Assembly (NCBI RefSeq): GCF_021391675.1
Contig: NZ_CP090096.1
Span: forward strand, 744,001 to 808,000
Source of the DNA: Neorhizobium galegae
GTDB taxonomy: Bacteria > Pseudomonadota > Alphaproteobacteria > Rhizobiales > Rhizobiaceae
DNA: 64,000 nucleotides
Reading direction: 5' to 3'
The position numbers were made by a program, and so were the translations under genes. Of the stretch, positions 16,528-24,494 are shown piece after piece. How positions within the stretch are numbered: position 1 is the stretch's first letter; the number at the start of each line of letters is the position of its first letter. The notes under the pieces were generated by a model, which saw only the letters and a list, made by a program, of their open reading frames with translations, ran no database searches and was not told the DNA's origin.

Positions 16528-17393
16528 GTCTTGTCCCAGTTGCCGTAGACCTTCACGTCCATCGTGCCGATGCCTTCGAACGTGCCGTGCAGCACGTCGC
16601 CGGGAGCGATCGGGGCGACGCCTTCCGGCGTGCCGGTCATGATGATGTCGCCGGGATAAAGCGTATAGGCCTTGCTGGTGAATTCGATCAGCTTCTGGAC
16701 GTTGAAGATCAGCATGTTGGTGTTCGACTTCTGGCGGCTTGCGCCGCCGATCGTCAGTTCGAACTCGAGATTGTTCGGGTTCGGGATCTCGTCTGCGGTG
16801 ACCACATAGGGGCCGAGCACGCTGAACGTGTCGAGCGACTTGCGGTAGCTGCGTTCTTCCGGGCCGCGGATGGTGATGTCGTAACAGATCGCGTAGCCGG
16901 CGACGTAGTCGAGAGCATCGGCTTCCGACACGCGAAACGCCTTTTTGCCGATGATGACGGCGAGTTCGATCTCGTGGTCCGTGCGGCGATCCGCCCAGTC
17001 GACGACGACGCCTTCCGACGGGCCGACCAGCGAGCTCACCGCCTTCAGGAACACGCCAGCCTCGGCGATCGGCTTGATCTTCATGCCGTGATGCAGCTGG
17101 TCGCTGTCCAGCACCTCGTCGAGATGGAGCCGGTAGTTGACCGGGGCGCCGACGATCTTGCCCGGATTGGCGATCGGGCTCAGAAGTGCGACGTCGGACA
17201 GCAGCTTCGACGGCGCGGTCTTCGCCATTTCCTCCATGACGGGCCGCAGCTCGGCGAAATGGGCCATGAACTGGTCGCCATGGGGGAAGGGGTAACGGTA
17301 GTTCGGCAGGCGATCGAGGACGCTCGTGACGTCCTTCACCTGATCGCCGCCGACCACGCCGAGACGATTATCGTCGTAGCGACAAAAACGCAT
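16524..17393 (-). CDS. Fumarylacetoacetate-hydrolase-family protein (fumarylpyruvate hydrolase-like)
   Basis: A 289-residue FAH-fold enzyme. Metal ligands appear as Glu141 and Glu143 in DHEIELAVIIG and Asp172 in CYDITIRGPEE, and the C-terminal MTGTPEGVAPIAPGD motif is typical. Members hydrolyse C-C bonds in beta-diketo acids or decarboxylate 2-oxo acids. Following a gentisate-dioxygenase-like cupin by 25 bp, it would cleave maleylpyruvate or fumarylpyruvate to pyruvate plus maleate or fumarate. That assignment depends on the neighbour, not on a decisive residue. Its stop overlaps the MarR start. Confidence 0.92.
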   Translation of the reverse strand: MRFCRYDDNRLGVVGGDQVKDVTSVLDRLPNYRYPFPHGDQFMAHFAELRPVMEEMAKTAPSKLLSDVALLSPIANPGKIVGAPVNYRLHLDEVLDSDQLHHGMKIKPIAEAGVFLKAVSSLVGPSEGVVVDWADRRTDHEIELAVIIGKKAFRVSEADALDYVAGYAICYDITIRGPEERSYRKSLDTFSVLGPYVVTADEIPNPNNLEFELTIGGASRQKSNTNMLIFNVQKLIEFTSKAYTLYPGDIIMTGTPEGVAPIAPGDVLHGTFEGIGTMDVKVYGNWDKT

Positions 17394-17418
17394 GATTTCT
17401 CTCCCTGATCTCGTTCGC

Positions 17419-18468
17419 TCAGACGCGGGTGCGGTCTTCGCGGAAATAGCCGAGCTTCTCCTGCGCCACGCGGTCGGAGAAGCAGAATACGACGACGTCT
17501 TCGTTGGCCTTGAACGAGCGCCATGACCAGCCCGGCACGACGATCACATCCTTGGGGCCGAAATCGAAGGTTTTAGCGCCGACCGTGATTGAGCCGGTGC
17601 CTTCGGCGATGCACATGACGATATGATCCGTCGAACGGATTCTTGCGGTTTCCATGCCTTTCGGGACATGGCTGAGCCATGCCGACATGGTCGGCATCGT
17701 CCAGCCGCCGTCGATCGGGTTGGCATAGCGCAGCGTCGTGCCGATATGGGCGTCGATTTCCTCGCCACGCGAGGCGCGGTAAAGGGCCTCGCGGCTGCGC
17801 TCATAGGGATAGTTGAAGATCGGGGTCGTCTGGCCATAGGGGCTTGTGCCGCCGATCGGCATCATGCCGGAACCGAAACGGGCGAGCGAGTCACCTTCCG
17901 GCCGAAGCAGTTCCTGCTCGGTGTCGTTGGAATCCTCGCGGAACACCGCTTCGAAAAAGGCGATCATCGGCACGTCGAGACCGTCCAGCCATGCGGCCGG
18001 GTCAGAGCCGTCATTGCCGTGGTCGTGCCAGGCCCAGACGGGTGTGATGACAAAATCGCCGAATGCCATGCGGGTGCGCTCGCCGCCGACGGTCGTATAG
18101 GCGCCTGAACCTTCCAGCATGAAACGCAGCGCCGACGGGGTGTGGCGGTGGGCCGGCGCCACTTCACCCGGCATGATGATCTGGATGCCGGCATAAAGCG
18201 TCGAGGTGGCGCGCGACTGGGCCGGGAAGGCGGGGTTTTCGAGGATCAGCACGCGACGCTCCGCCTCTTCGGCGGTCAGCAGGCTGCCGGATTCGAGGAT
18301 CAGCGGGCGGATGTCGTCGTAACGCCAGCGATGCGCCTGCGCCTTGGAAGCCGGCTCCGGCGGCAGCATGCCCTTCATCACTTCCCAGAGGGGCGCCATG
18401 TTGTGCGGCTTGATCCGCGCATAAAATTCCTCCCGTTTCGCAACGGTGGCTGCATCGATCTCGTGCAT
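17419..18468 (-). CDS. Cupin dioxygenase, gentisate 1,2-dioxygenase-like
   Basis: A 349-residue bicupin. The N-terminal cupin carries iron ligands His107 and His109 in APAHRHTPSALRFMLEG and His148 in WAWHDHGN, the pattern of gentisate, salicylate and 1-hydroxy-2-naphthoate dioxygenases. The C-terminal cupin lacks an obvious metal set, as in the family. It would open an aromatic ring between the carboxyl- and hydroxyl-bearing carbons. The start at 18468 follows AAGGAGGAGG. It is the first gene of a unit with the FAH enzyme and the MarR regulator. Gentisate itself is the most likely type of substrate but not proved. Confidence 0.88.
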   Translation of the reverse strand: MHEIDAATVAKREEFYARIKPHNMAPLWEVMKGMLPPEPASKAQAHRWRYDDIRPLILESGSLLTAEEAERRVLILENPAFPAQSRATSTLYAGIQIIMPGEVAPAHRHTPSALRFMLEGSGAYTTVGGERTRMAFGDFVITPVWAWHDHGNDGSDPAAWLDGLDVPMIAFFEAVFREDSNDTEQELLRPEGDSLARFGSGMMPIGGTSPYGQTTPIFNYPYERSREALYRASRGEEIDAHIGTTLRYANPIDGGWTMPTMSAWLSHVPKGMETARIRSTDHIVMCIAEGTGSITVGAKTFDFGPKDVIVVPGWSWRSFKANEDVVVFCFSDRVAQEKLGYFREDRTRV

Positions 18469-18507
18469 GAAATCCTCCTCCTTGGCTCCTCCAGCCGGAG
18501 ATCGTAA

Positions 18508-18535
18508 GGTATACTAATTAATTTGAGGAGGTCAA
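18508..18535 (-). promoter_or_regulatory. Putative sigma-70 promoter of the cupin operon
   Basis: On the minus strand TTGACC (18535-18530) is followed after 16 bases by TATACC (18513-18508), about 40 bp before the start at 18468. The -10 lies within GGTATACT on the plus strand, which resembles the GTATAC elements at 7573 and 7635. Confidence 0.5.
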
Positions 18536-18569
18536 TCGTGGTGGTGGAGGATGCCGCGGGCTGTACCCG

Positions 18570-18702
18570 ATCTCCCCCCTTGTGGGGGAGATGTCACCAG
18601 AGGTGACAGAGGGGGGGGGGGCGCCACGAATTCAACCGTCGAAGAGTATGCTGCGACACCCCCCTCTGCCCTGCCGGGCATCTCCCCCACAAGGGGGGAG
18701 AT
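18570..18702. repeat. 133-bp inverted-repeat element with G11 tract
   Basis: Perfect 23-bp inverted arms at 18570-18592 and 18680-18702, each itself nearly palindromic (CTCCCC...GGGGAG). Inside are a GTCAC-CAGAG-GTGAC hairpin (18593-18607) and a run of eleven G (18611-18621) facing CCCCCCTCT near 18659-18667, so the whole element can fold into a long hairpin. It fills the gap between the IclR stop and the cupin promoter and looks like a small non-coding rhizobial repeat. Confidence 0.8.
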
Positions 18703-18707
18703 TCAGC

Positions 18708-19610
18708 CTATCGTCCCGCCGTGCCCTTCGCCCTTGTTGGCTTCGGCTGCGCGGGCGGCTTGACGTTGTCCTCGCCCTTCGCCCCGCGACCCGGCGCACC
18801 CAGCCGTTCGGAAAGCCGGTGGGCGGCGGCCATCAGGGCGTCGATCGTCGGTTTCTTGCGGGGGCCGGCGAGCTGTTTGTCGGAGCCGAGCACGGTCATG
18901 GTCGCGACGATCCGGCCGCTATAGTCGAAGACCGGCGCGGCGATCGCGGCGAAGCTCGAATTGATGCTGTTGACCGTCATCGCATAACCTTGGTGGCGCA
19001 CGGTCTCGATGATCTTCTGGATTTCCTTGGTCGTGGTGACGCGCGGCGAGAGCGAGGCCGCGTCATCCGACGCACCCCGCTTGGCAGCAGCGATCTCGTC
19101 CTGCCGCACCGCCATGGTCTCGCTTTCGTTGAGATAGGTGAGGAAGACCTGGCCGGTTGCCGAGGTCAGGAGCGGCAGCACGTAGCCCAGGCGCACGGCA
19201 AGCGATCCCTGCCGCTCGCCGTCCACCTTGGAAACGATGCCCGGGCCGCGATCACCCCAGAGCGAAAGATAGGTTGCGAAACCGGCGGTGCGCTGCAGCG
19301 CCGCCAGTTCCTCACGGGCGAATTCAACCACGTCGAGCTGGCGGATGGCCGACAGGCCGAGCTGGATCGCGAAGCGGCCGAGCCCGTAATGCCCGGTGAC
19401 CGGATCCTGGAAGGCAACACTCTCCTTGACGAAGCTGACGAGGTAGAGATGCGCCTTGCTGGGCGGCATGCCGGCGGCGGCGGCGATATCGCGCAGCGGC
19501 AGCGGGCCGTTCGCCGCCTCCATGGCGCGAATGACCTGGAAGCCGACCTCGATCGATTGAATGCGGCGTTGAGTCCATTCCTCCGGCGCCTTGGTCTTAT
19601 CTGACGGCAT
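18708..19610 (-). CDS. IclR-family transcriptional regulator
   Basis: A 300-residue regulator. The N-terminal winged helix reads GPLPLRDIAAAAGMPPSKAHLYLVSF (helix-turn-helix near 40-65). The C-terminal effector domain includes RLGYVLPLLTSATGQVFL and GYAMTVNSINSSFAAIAAPV. The tail after residue 265 is Pro/Lys/Arg-rich (PPAQPKPTRAKG) and probably disordered. IclR members often govern aromatic or acid catabolism. It is 59 bp downstream of the iron alcohol dehydrogenase on the same strand and upstream of the cupin unit, either of which it may regulate. Confidence 0.9.
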   Translation of the reverse strand: MPSDKTKAPEEWTQRRIQSIEVGFQVIRAMEAANGPLPLRDIAAAAGMPPSKAHLYLVSFVKESVAFQDPVTGHYGLGRFAIQLGLSAIRQLDVVEFAREELAALQRTAGFATYLSLWGDRGPGIVSKVDGERQGSLAVRLGYVLPLLTSATGQVFLTYLNESETMAVRQDEIAAAKRGASDDAASLSPRVTTTKEIQKIIETVRHQGYAMTVNSINSSFAAIAAPVFDYSGRIVATMTVLGSDKQLAGPRKKPTIDALMAAAHRLSERLGAPGRGAKGEDNVKPPAQPKPTRAKGTAGR

Positions 19611-19669
19611 CCTAAATCCCCTGTGTTCCCAGTTGATTATATTTATATCTGTAGCAGGTCGAGCCCGCT

Positions 19670-20749
19670 TTAAACGTAGTTTTCCACAGCACGGAAGGCG
19701 GCGACCAGATCATTCGCATCGAGCATCCGCTCCTGGTTGACCAGGAACGGGCTTTCTGCGCAGGCCGTCGCAAGTTTTTCGATCGCCGCATCGCCGACAT
19801 TCGGCATGCCGAGCGCCGAAAGCCGGCGCGGCATGCCGATCTCGTCGTAGAAGCCGAACAGCGTCGTCAGTTCGTCCTCGGGACGGCCTTCCGCCATTGT
19901 CTGCACCAGCGTGCCGTAGGCGGCGTGTTCGCCATGCAGCGAGTGTTTTCGCACCGGCTCGATCGCGCCGAGTTCGGTCGCCACCGCATGGGCAATGGAG
20001 AGGCCGGTATTTTCGAAGGCGACGGCGCTGAGCCAGAGGATCGCCTCGACGACGGCTTCGAAATCCGGCGTCACCTCGCCGGTGCCGGCCACCCGCACGG
20101 CGCCGGCCCCATGTTCGAGCAGCATCCGGTAGCAGACATCGCCGAGCATCACGCCCGTCTTCAAGGGCCGCGTACCCTGCTTGGAGAGGCCGGTGCCCTT
20201 CCAGGCGCCTTCCGTCTCGAATTTTGCGGTCAGCGCATCGCCTATGCCGCCGCGCAGCAGCCGGGCAGGGGCCTTGGCGATGATCGCGGTGTCGACGATC
20301 ACGAAGGCCGGGTTCTGGTCCATCTGCTCGACGGCGATCATCGTGTGATGGTCGTCATAGATGACGATGCCGCGGGTCGAGGGTGCATCGGTGGAAGCGG
20401 CCGTCGGCACGCTGACGAAGGGAAGGCCGGCGCGGCGAGAGGCACCCTTGGCGACATCGAGCGTGCGGCCGCCGCCGATGCCGACCACCACCTCGCCGCC
20501 CTTTGACCGCACCAGCTCGGCCAGGCGGTCCATTTCCCGATGGGTGACGTCCGCATCGAACGGTATGATTGTGGGCGTGATGTCCTGCCGGTTCAGGGTC
20601 TCGGTGAGATCCGCCTCGATATGCGGTAGCACAACCGAATCGCAGATCGCCACGACCGAACGGCCGAGCGTCGCCGCCTTTTCGCCAAGCAGATTTAAGG
20701 ACCCCGGACCCTGGATATAAAAAGCCGGCGCCCGGAATATACGTGTCAT
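19670..20749 (-). CDS. Iron-containing/glycerol-dehydrogenase-type alcohol dehydrogenase
   Basis: A 359-residue group III dehydrogenase. The NAD loop is GIGGGRTLDVAK (near 93-104), PTAASTDAPS follows, and metal ligands are the Asp of GGIGDALTAKFE, the His of GLSIAHAVATE and the His of LHGEHAAYGTLVQ. This pattern is closest to glycerol dehydrogenase (zinc), though maleylacetate reductases share the fold. The ATG at 20749 follows GGGGGGAGGC. With a dioxygenase and FAH nearby, maleylacetate reduction would fit the context, but the LHGEHAAYG motif favours the GldA type. I leave the substrate open. Confidence 0.87.
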   Translation of the reverse strand: MTRIFRAPAFYIQGPGSLNLLGEKAATLGRSVVAICDSVVLPHIEADLTETLNRQDITPTIIPFDADVTHREMDRLAELVRSKGGEVVVGIGGGRTLDVAKGASRRAGLPFVSVPTAASTDAPSTRGIVIYDDHHTMIAVEQMDQNPAFVIVDTAIIAKAPARLLRGGIGDALTAKFETEGAWKGTGLSKQGTRPLKTGVMLGDVCYRMLLEHGAGAVRVAGTGEVTPDFEAVVEAILWLSAVAFENTGLSIAHAVATELGAIEPVRKHSLHGEHAAYGTLVQTMAEGRPEDELTTLFGFYDEIGMPRRLSALGMPNVGDAAIEKLATACAESPFLVNQERMLDANDLVAAFRAVENYV

Positions 20750-20836
20750 GCCTCCCCCCGGAATGCTGTAACGCCGAATGCTATACAACATTATCAAAGG
20801 AAATGGGAGCTTCGCGTTACTCCGGAGGCCTGGGAC

Positions 20837-21607
20837 TCAAACGAGATCGGCGAGATAGGTGTTTTCCGCCCGCGACTGGGCGTAGGCCGCCGGATCGACC
20901 CCGGCGATGATCAGGGCCTCACCCTCGGGGGGCGCTTCGGCAATCAGCTTGCCGTCCGGTGCGGCGATCCGCGACAGACCGGCATAGGCGAACAGATCGT
21001 CGGAGCCGCAGTGGTTGATATAGGCAACGAAGACCTGGTTCTCGAAGGCGCGGACCTGAATCATGTGCTCCGCGATGAACTGACCGGACCCGCCGGTCGG
21101 CAACGCCGTCGGCACCACGACGAGATCGGCGCCGCCCTTTGCCAGTTGCCGGACGTTTTCGGGAAACTCGACATCGTAGCAGATCAGGAAACCGAGCCTG
21201 ATGTCGCCGAGCGTCACCAGAACTTGGCGGCGGTCCTCCTGGGCGAACCATTTGCGCTCATAGGGGCCGTAGAGATTGCATTTGCGGTAGACCGCCGTCT
21301 GGCCCTTGCCGTCGGTGAAGAAGGCGCTGTTGAAGATGTTTTCGAAGGTCTTTTCGGCAAAACCGGCGACGATCGCGAGGCCATGTTTTGAGGCGATCTC
21401 CGACAGCCGGTCGGTCACCGGGCCATGGGCGGGCGTGGCAAGATCGGGAAATTTCTCCGCCGCGCCGTAACCGGTCAGCGCCAGTTCCGGGGCGATCAGC
21501 AGCGCGGCGCCCTTGGCGGCCGCCTCTTCGGCCGCCGCCTCGATCTTGGCGAGGTTCGCCTCGACATCGCCGACGACGGGCTGCATCTGGAAACCGGCGA
21601 TCTTCAT
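20837..21607 (-). CDS. Carbon-nitrogen hydrolase (nitrilase superfamily)
   Basis: A 256-residue nitrilase-superfamily amidase. The catalytic triad is visible: Glu41 (APELALTGY), Lys109 (YRKCNLYG) and Cys143 (LICYDVEFPE). It hydrolyses a small amide or carbamoyl amine, releasing ammonia. It is the last gene of the ABC transporter operon, 12 bp after the second permease, with an agmatinase-family gene at the operon head. A role on an N-containing product of the imported compound is likely, for example a carbamoylated or omega-amide polyamine derivative. That is inference from context. Confidence 0.9.
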   Translation of the reverse strand: MKIAGFQMQPVVGDVEANLAKIEAAAEEAAAKGAALLIAPELALTGYGAAEKFPDLATPAHGPVTDRLSEIASKHGLAIVAGFAEKTFENIFNSAFFTDGKGQTAVYRKCNLYGPYERKWFAQEDRRQVLVTLGDIRLGFLICYDVEFPENVRQLAKGGADLVVVPTALPTGGSGQFIAEHMIQVRAFENQVFVAYINHCGSDDLFAYAGLSRIAAPDGKLIAEAPPEGEALIIAGVDPAAYAQSRAENTYLADLV

Positions 21608-21619
21608 GGGCTTATCCCT

Positions 21620-22414
21620 TCAGCGTTCGTCCGACATGGCGCCGAGCAGCTTCGGCAGGTCTCCGAACCGGGCCACCAGACCGAAGACGACCGCAGCGAT
21701 GACCAGGAACAGCACCGTCACGGCGGCCATGGTTGGCGTATAGCCGTAGCGCAGCGCGTTGAAGATCTTGATCGGCAGGGTTTCCATGGTGAAGCCGACG
21801 GTCATATAGGCAACGATATATTCGTTCAGCGACAGAACGAAGGCAAAGGCATAACCGGAGACGAGATAGGGCAGGATCAGCGGCAGCACGACGGTTCTGA
21901 AGATGACCCGGTCGTCGGCGCCCATGGTGGCGGCGGCTTCCACCAACGAACGGTCGATCGCCGAAAAGCCGAGCGAAAGGGTCACCAGCGGCAGGGTGAC
22001 GAAGAAGATGCCGTGGCTGATCACCGCGGTCCACGGTTGGCCGTAGAAGCCGGTGGTCGCCCAGAAGGTGAGCAGGCCGAGCGCGGTGATGACCGGCGGC
22101 AGGGTGAAGGGCGCAACGCCGAGAAGCTGGAAGATGTTGGCCCAGGGGGCGATCCGCCGCCACAGGAACCAGGCAAGCGGCAGGGCGATCAGCAGGGCTA
22201 GAAGCGCGGACGAGGCAGCCAGGGTCAGTGAGGCGACCAGCGCATTACGCCATTCGGGATTGGTAAAAATCTGGCCGTACCAGGAGAGCGAAAAACCCTG
22301 GGGCGGAAATGCGAGCGTCTGGCGGGCATTGATCGAGACGCCGGCGACGACGATCAGCGGCAAAGCCAGGAACAGGCCGACGACGAAGAAGAACAGGCGG
22401 CGGAGAGCTGTCAT
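21620..22414 (-). CDS. ABC transporter permease, PotC type
   Basis: A 264-residue inner-membrane permease with about six hydrophobic segments, beginning LFFFVVGLFLALPLIVVAGVS (written here only in part). The cytoplasmic EAA loop, EAAATMGADDRVIFRTVVLP, couples to the ATPase. It is the second permease of a polyamine/putrescine-type importer and overlaps the stop of the first permease by 4 bases. Confidence 0.92.
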   Translation of the reverse strand: MTALRRLFFFVVGLFLALPLIVVAGVSINARQTLAFPPQGFSLSWYGQIFTNPEWRNALVASLTLAASSALLALLIALPLAWFLWRRIAPWANIFQLLGVAPFTLPPVITALGLLTFWATTGFYGQPWTAVISHGIFFVTLPLVTLSLGFSAIDRSLVEAAATMGADDRVIFRTVVLPLILPYLVSGYAFAFVLSLNEYIVAYMTVGFTMETLPIKIFNALRYGYTPTMAAVTVLFLVIAAVVFGLVARFGDLPKLLGAMSDER

Positions 22415-23265
22415 TTCGCTTGCCTCTGCTGTCCGGCGTAAAGGGCCAGGCCGACCAGCGCCAGCGACACAAGCACGAGGAAAACGGCCATGGCGGCGGC
22501 AAACGGCATGTTCGACTGGTAGATCGCCTGGTCGGTGATCAGCACCGACAGCGTCCAGTGCTGCGGCCTTCCGAGAAGCTGCGGCAGCAGATAGGAGCCG
22601 AGCGCGAAGATGAAGACCATGATCAGCGTCGCGAGAATGGTGTTGCGCAGCGCCGGCACCACGACGGTGAAGAAGGCTTTTACGGGCGAGGCGCCGAGCG
22701 TGCGGGCGGCTTCGGTCAGCGTCGGGTCGAGGCGGACAAGCGCCGGATAGAGGACCAGGACCGTATAGGGGAAGGCCTGGTAGGTCATGGCGGTCATGAC
22801 CGCGCCGAAACTCGGGGTCAGCGCCTGCGGTTGCGCCATCAGTCCCAGCCAGACGAACAGGTTGGTGATGCCGGCGGTGCGCGAGAAGAGGGTCGACCAG
22901 GCAAACCCGATCATCACTTCCGACAGCGACAGGATCGAGAGCAGCGCCACCAGCCAGACGATCTGGATTTTTCGCGCTGACCGGGAGAGCAGATAGGTGA
23001 AGGGAATGCCGATCACCACGCAGGCGACCGCCACCGCGACGGCGAGGAACAGCGAGAAGCCCAGGACCTTGCCGAAGAACAGGCTGATGAACCGGGCGTA
23101 ATTGTCGAACACGAAGGCGGGCGTATAGAAGCCGCCCTGTTCGCGCTGGAAGAAGGACACGGCGATCATGGTGGCGAAGGGCACCACGAAGAACAGGGTC
23201 AGCATGCCCGCCGGGAAAAAGAGCGGTCCGTAGTCGGCAAGGCGCTGCGGCGGTTCGCGTCTCAT
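22411..23265 (-). CDS. ABC transporter permease, PotB type
   Basis: A 284-residue permease with about six membrane spans and the EAA loop EAARTLGASPVKAFFTVVVP. It forms a heterodimeric channel with the PotC-type protein. It overlaps the ATPase stop (ATGA at 23262-23265) and the next permease start, so the transporter genes are tightly coupled. Confidence 0.92.
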   Translation of the reverse strand: MRREPPQRLADYGPLFFPAGMLTLFFVVPFATMIAVSFFQREQGGFYTPAFVFDNYARFISLFFGKVLGFSLFLAVAVAVACVVIGIPFTYLLSRSARKIQIVWLVALLSILSLSEVMIGFAWSTLFSRTAGITNLFVWLGLMAQPQALTPSFGAVMTAMTYQAFPYTVLVLYPALVRLDPTLTEAARTLGASPVKAFFTVVVPALRNTILATLIMVFIFALGSYLLPQLLGRPQHWTLSVLITDQAIYQSNMPFAAAMAVFLVLVSLALVGLALYAGQQRQAK

Positions 23266-24299
23266 CTGGCGAGCACCACGCTGGTGGCCGGATCGAGCCG
23301 GATGCCGACGCTCTGGCCGACCGAAACGTCCGGCCGGTTGCGCGGCGAGGATACCGCGATCACCTGGGTGCCACCTGCCGCCACGAAGGTTTCGATCGCG
23401 CCGCCGAGATCGCGGATGAAGGTGACCGTGCCGGCAATCGCCCCGTGACCGGGAGCAGTGAGCTGCACGTCCTCCGGCCGGACCGACAGCAGGCCTTTTG
23501 CCGCACCGGCGGGGAGCGCGATGCCTTCGACCACTTCGCCGAGCACGCTGGCGCGGCCGGCACTGTCGGCCGCAACAGGCAGGAGGTTGGTCTGGCCGAT
23601 GAAATCGGCGACGAAACTATCGGCCGGACGGCGGTAGATATCGACCGGCGCAGCCGCCTGGCGGATCTCGCCGCCATTCATCACGACGACCGTATCTGCC
23701 ATGGTCATCGCCTCGCGCTGGTCGTGGGTGACGACGATGGTGGTGATGCCGAGCCGCTGCTGAAGCTGGCGCAGCTCCACCTGCATCGCCTCGCGCAGTT
23801 TTGCGTCGAGCGCGGACAGTGGTTCGTCGAGCAGGAAGAGCTTTGGCGAGATGGCGAGCGCCCGCGCGATTGCCACGCGCTGCCTTTGGCCGCCGGAGAG
23901 TTTTGCCACCGAACGATCGGCAAAGCCCGGCAGATGGATCATCGCCAGCAGCTCGTCGACGCGTTTCTTCTGCACGTCCTTCGCCACGCCGCGGATGCGC
24001 AGCGAATAGGCGATGTTTTCACCGACCGTCAGGTGTGGGAAAAGCGCCAGCGACTGGAACACCATGCCGAGATCGCGCTTGTGGGTCGGCACCTGGGTGA
24101 TGTCGGCGCCGCCGAGTTCGATCGAGCCGCCGGTCGGAAGATCCAGCCCGGCGACCATCCGCATCAGCGTGGTCTTGCCACAGCCGGACGGCCCGAGCAG
24201 GCAGACGAACGTGCCGTCCGGAACCGAAAGGTTCACGTCGTTGACGGCCGTGAAATTGCCGAACTGCTTCGTCACTTGGCTCAGGATCAATCCGGACAT
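23262..24299 (-). CDS. ABC transporter ATP-binding protein, PotA type
   Basis: A 345-residue ATPase. The Walker A motif is GPSGCGKTT (near 35-43), the signature is LSGGQRQRVAIARAL, Walker B is LFLLDEPLSALD and the switch His is in VTHDQREAM. The C-terminal TOBE-like region (about 240-345) is typical of polyamine, iron and sugar importers. It energises import through the two permeases encoded downstream. Confidence 0.94.
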   Translation of the reverse strand: MSGLILSQVTKQFGNFTAVNDVNLSVPDGTFVCLLGPSGCGKTTLMRMVAGLDLPTGGSIELGGADITQVPTHKRDLGMVFQSLALFPHLTVGENIAYSLRIRGVAKDVQKKRVDELLAMIHLPGFADRSVAKLSGGQRQRVAIARALAISPKLFLLDEPLSALDAKLREAMQVELRQLQQRLGITTIVVTHDQREAMTMADTVVVMNGGEIRQAAAPVDIYRRPADSFVADFIGQTNLLPVAADSAGRASVLGEVVEGIALPAGAAKGLLSVRPEDVQLTAPGHGAIAGTVTFIRDLGGAIETFVAAGGTQVIAVSSPRNRPDVSVGQSVGIRLDPATSVVLAR

Positions 24300-24429
24300 A
24301 CGGTCTCCGCGCGTCTTGGAGCGGTTGTAGATAGCATGAATTGCCCCTCACCTATAACCCTCACCCGTTTAAGGGGAGAGGGCACGTGCCCGCCTCGCCT
24401 TGATATGGCGGAAACGGTCGCAGCATATA

Positions 24430-24457
24430 CCTTCTCCCCGTGAAAACGGGGAGAAGG
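24430..24457. repeat. Dispersed palindrome with GAAA tetraloop
   Basis: CCTTCTCCCCGT (24430-24441) and ACGGGGAGAAGG (24446-24457) form a perfect 12-bp stem closed by GAAA. A wider pair, GCCCCTCA (24343-24350) and TGAGGGGC (24472-24479), encloses it. The element lies in the 195-bp gap between the binding-protein gene and the ATPase gene of one operon, where it could reduce downstream expression. Confidence 0.75.
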
Positions 24458-24494
24458 TGGCGGCAGCCGGATGAGGGGCAGCCAGATGGCAATC

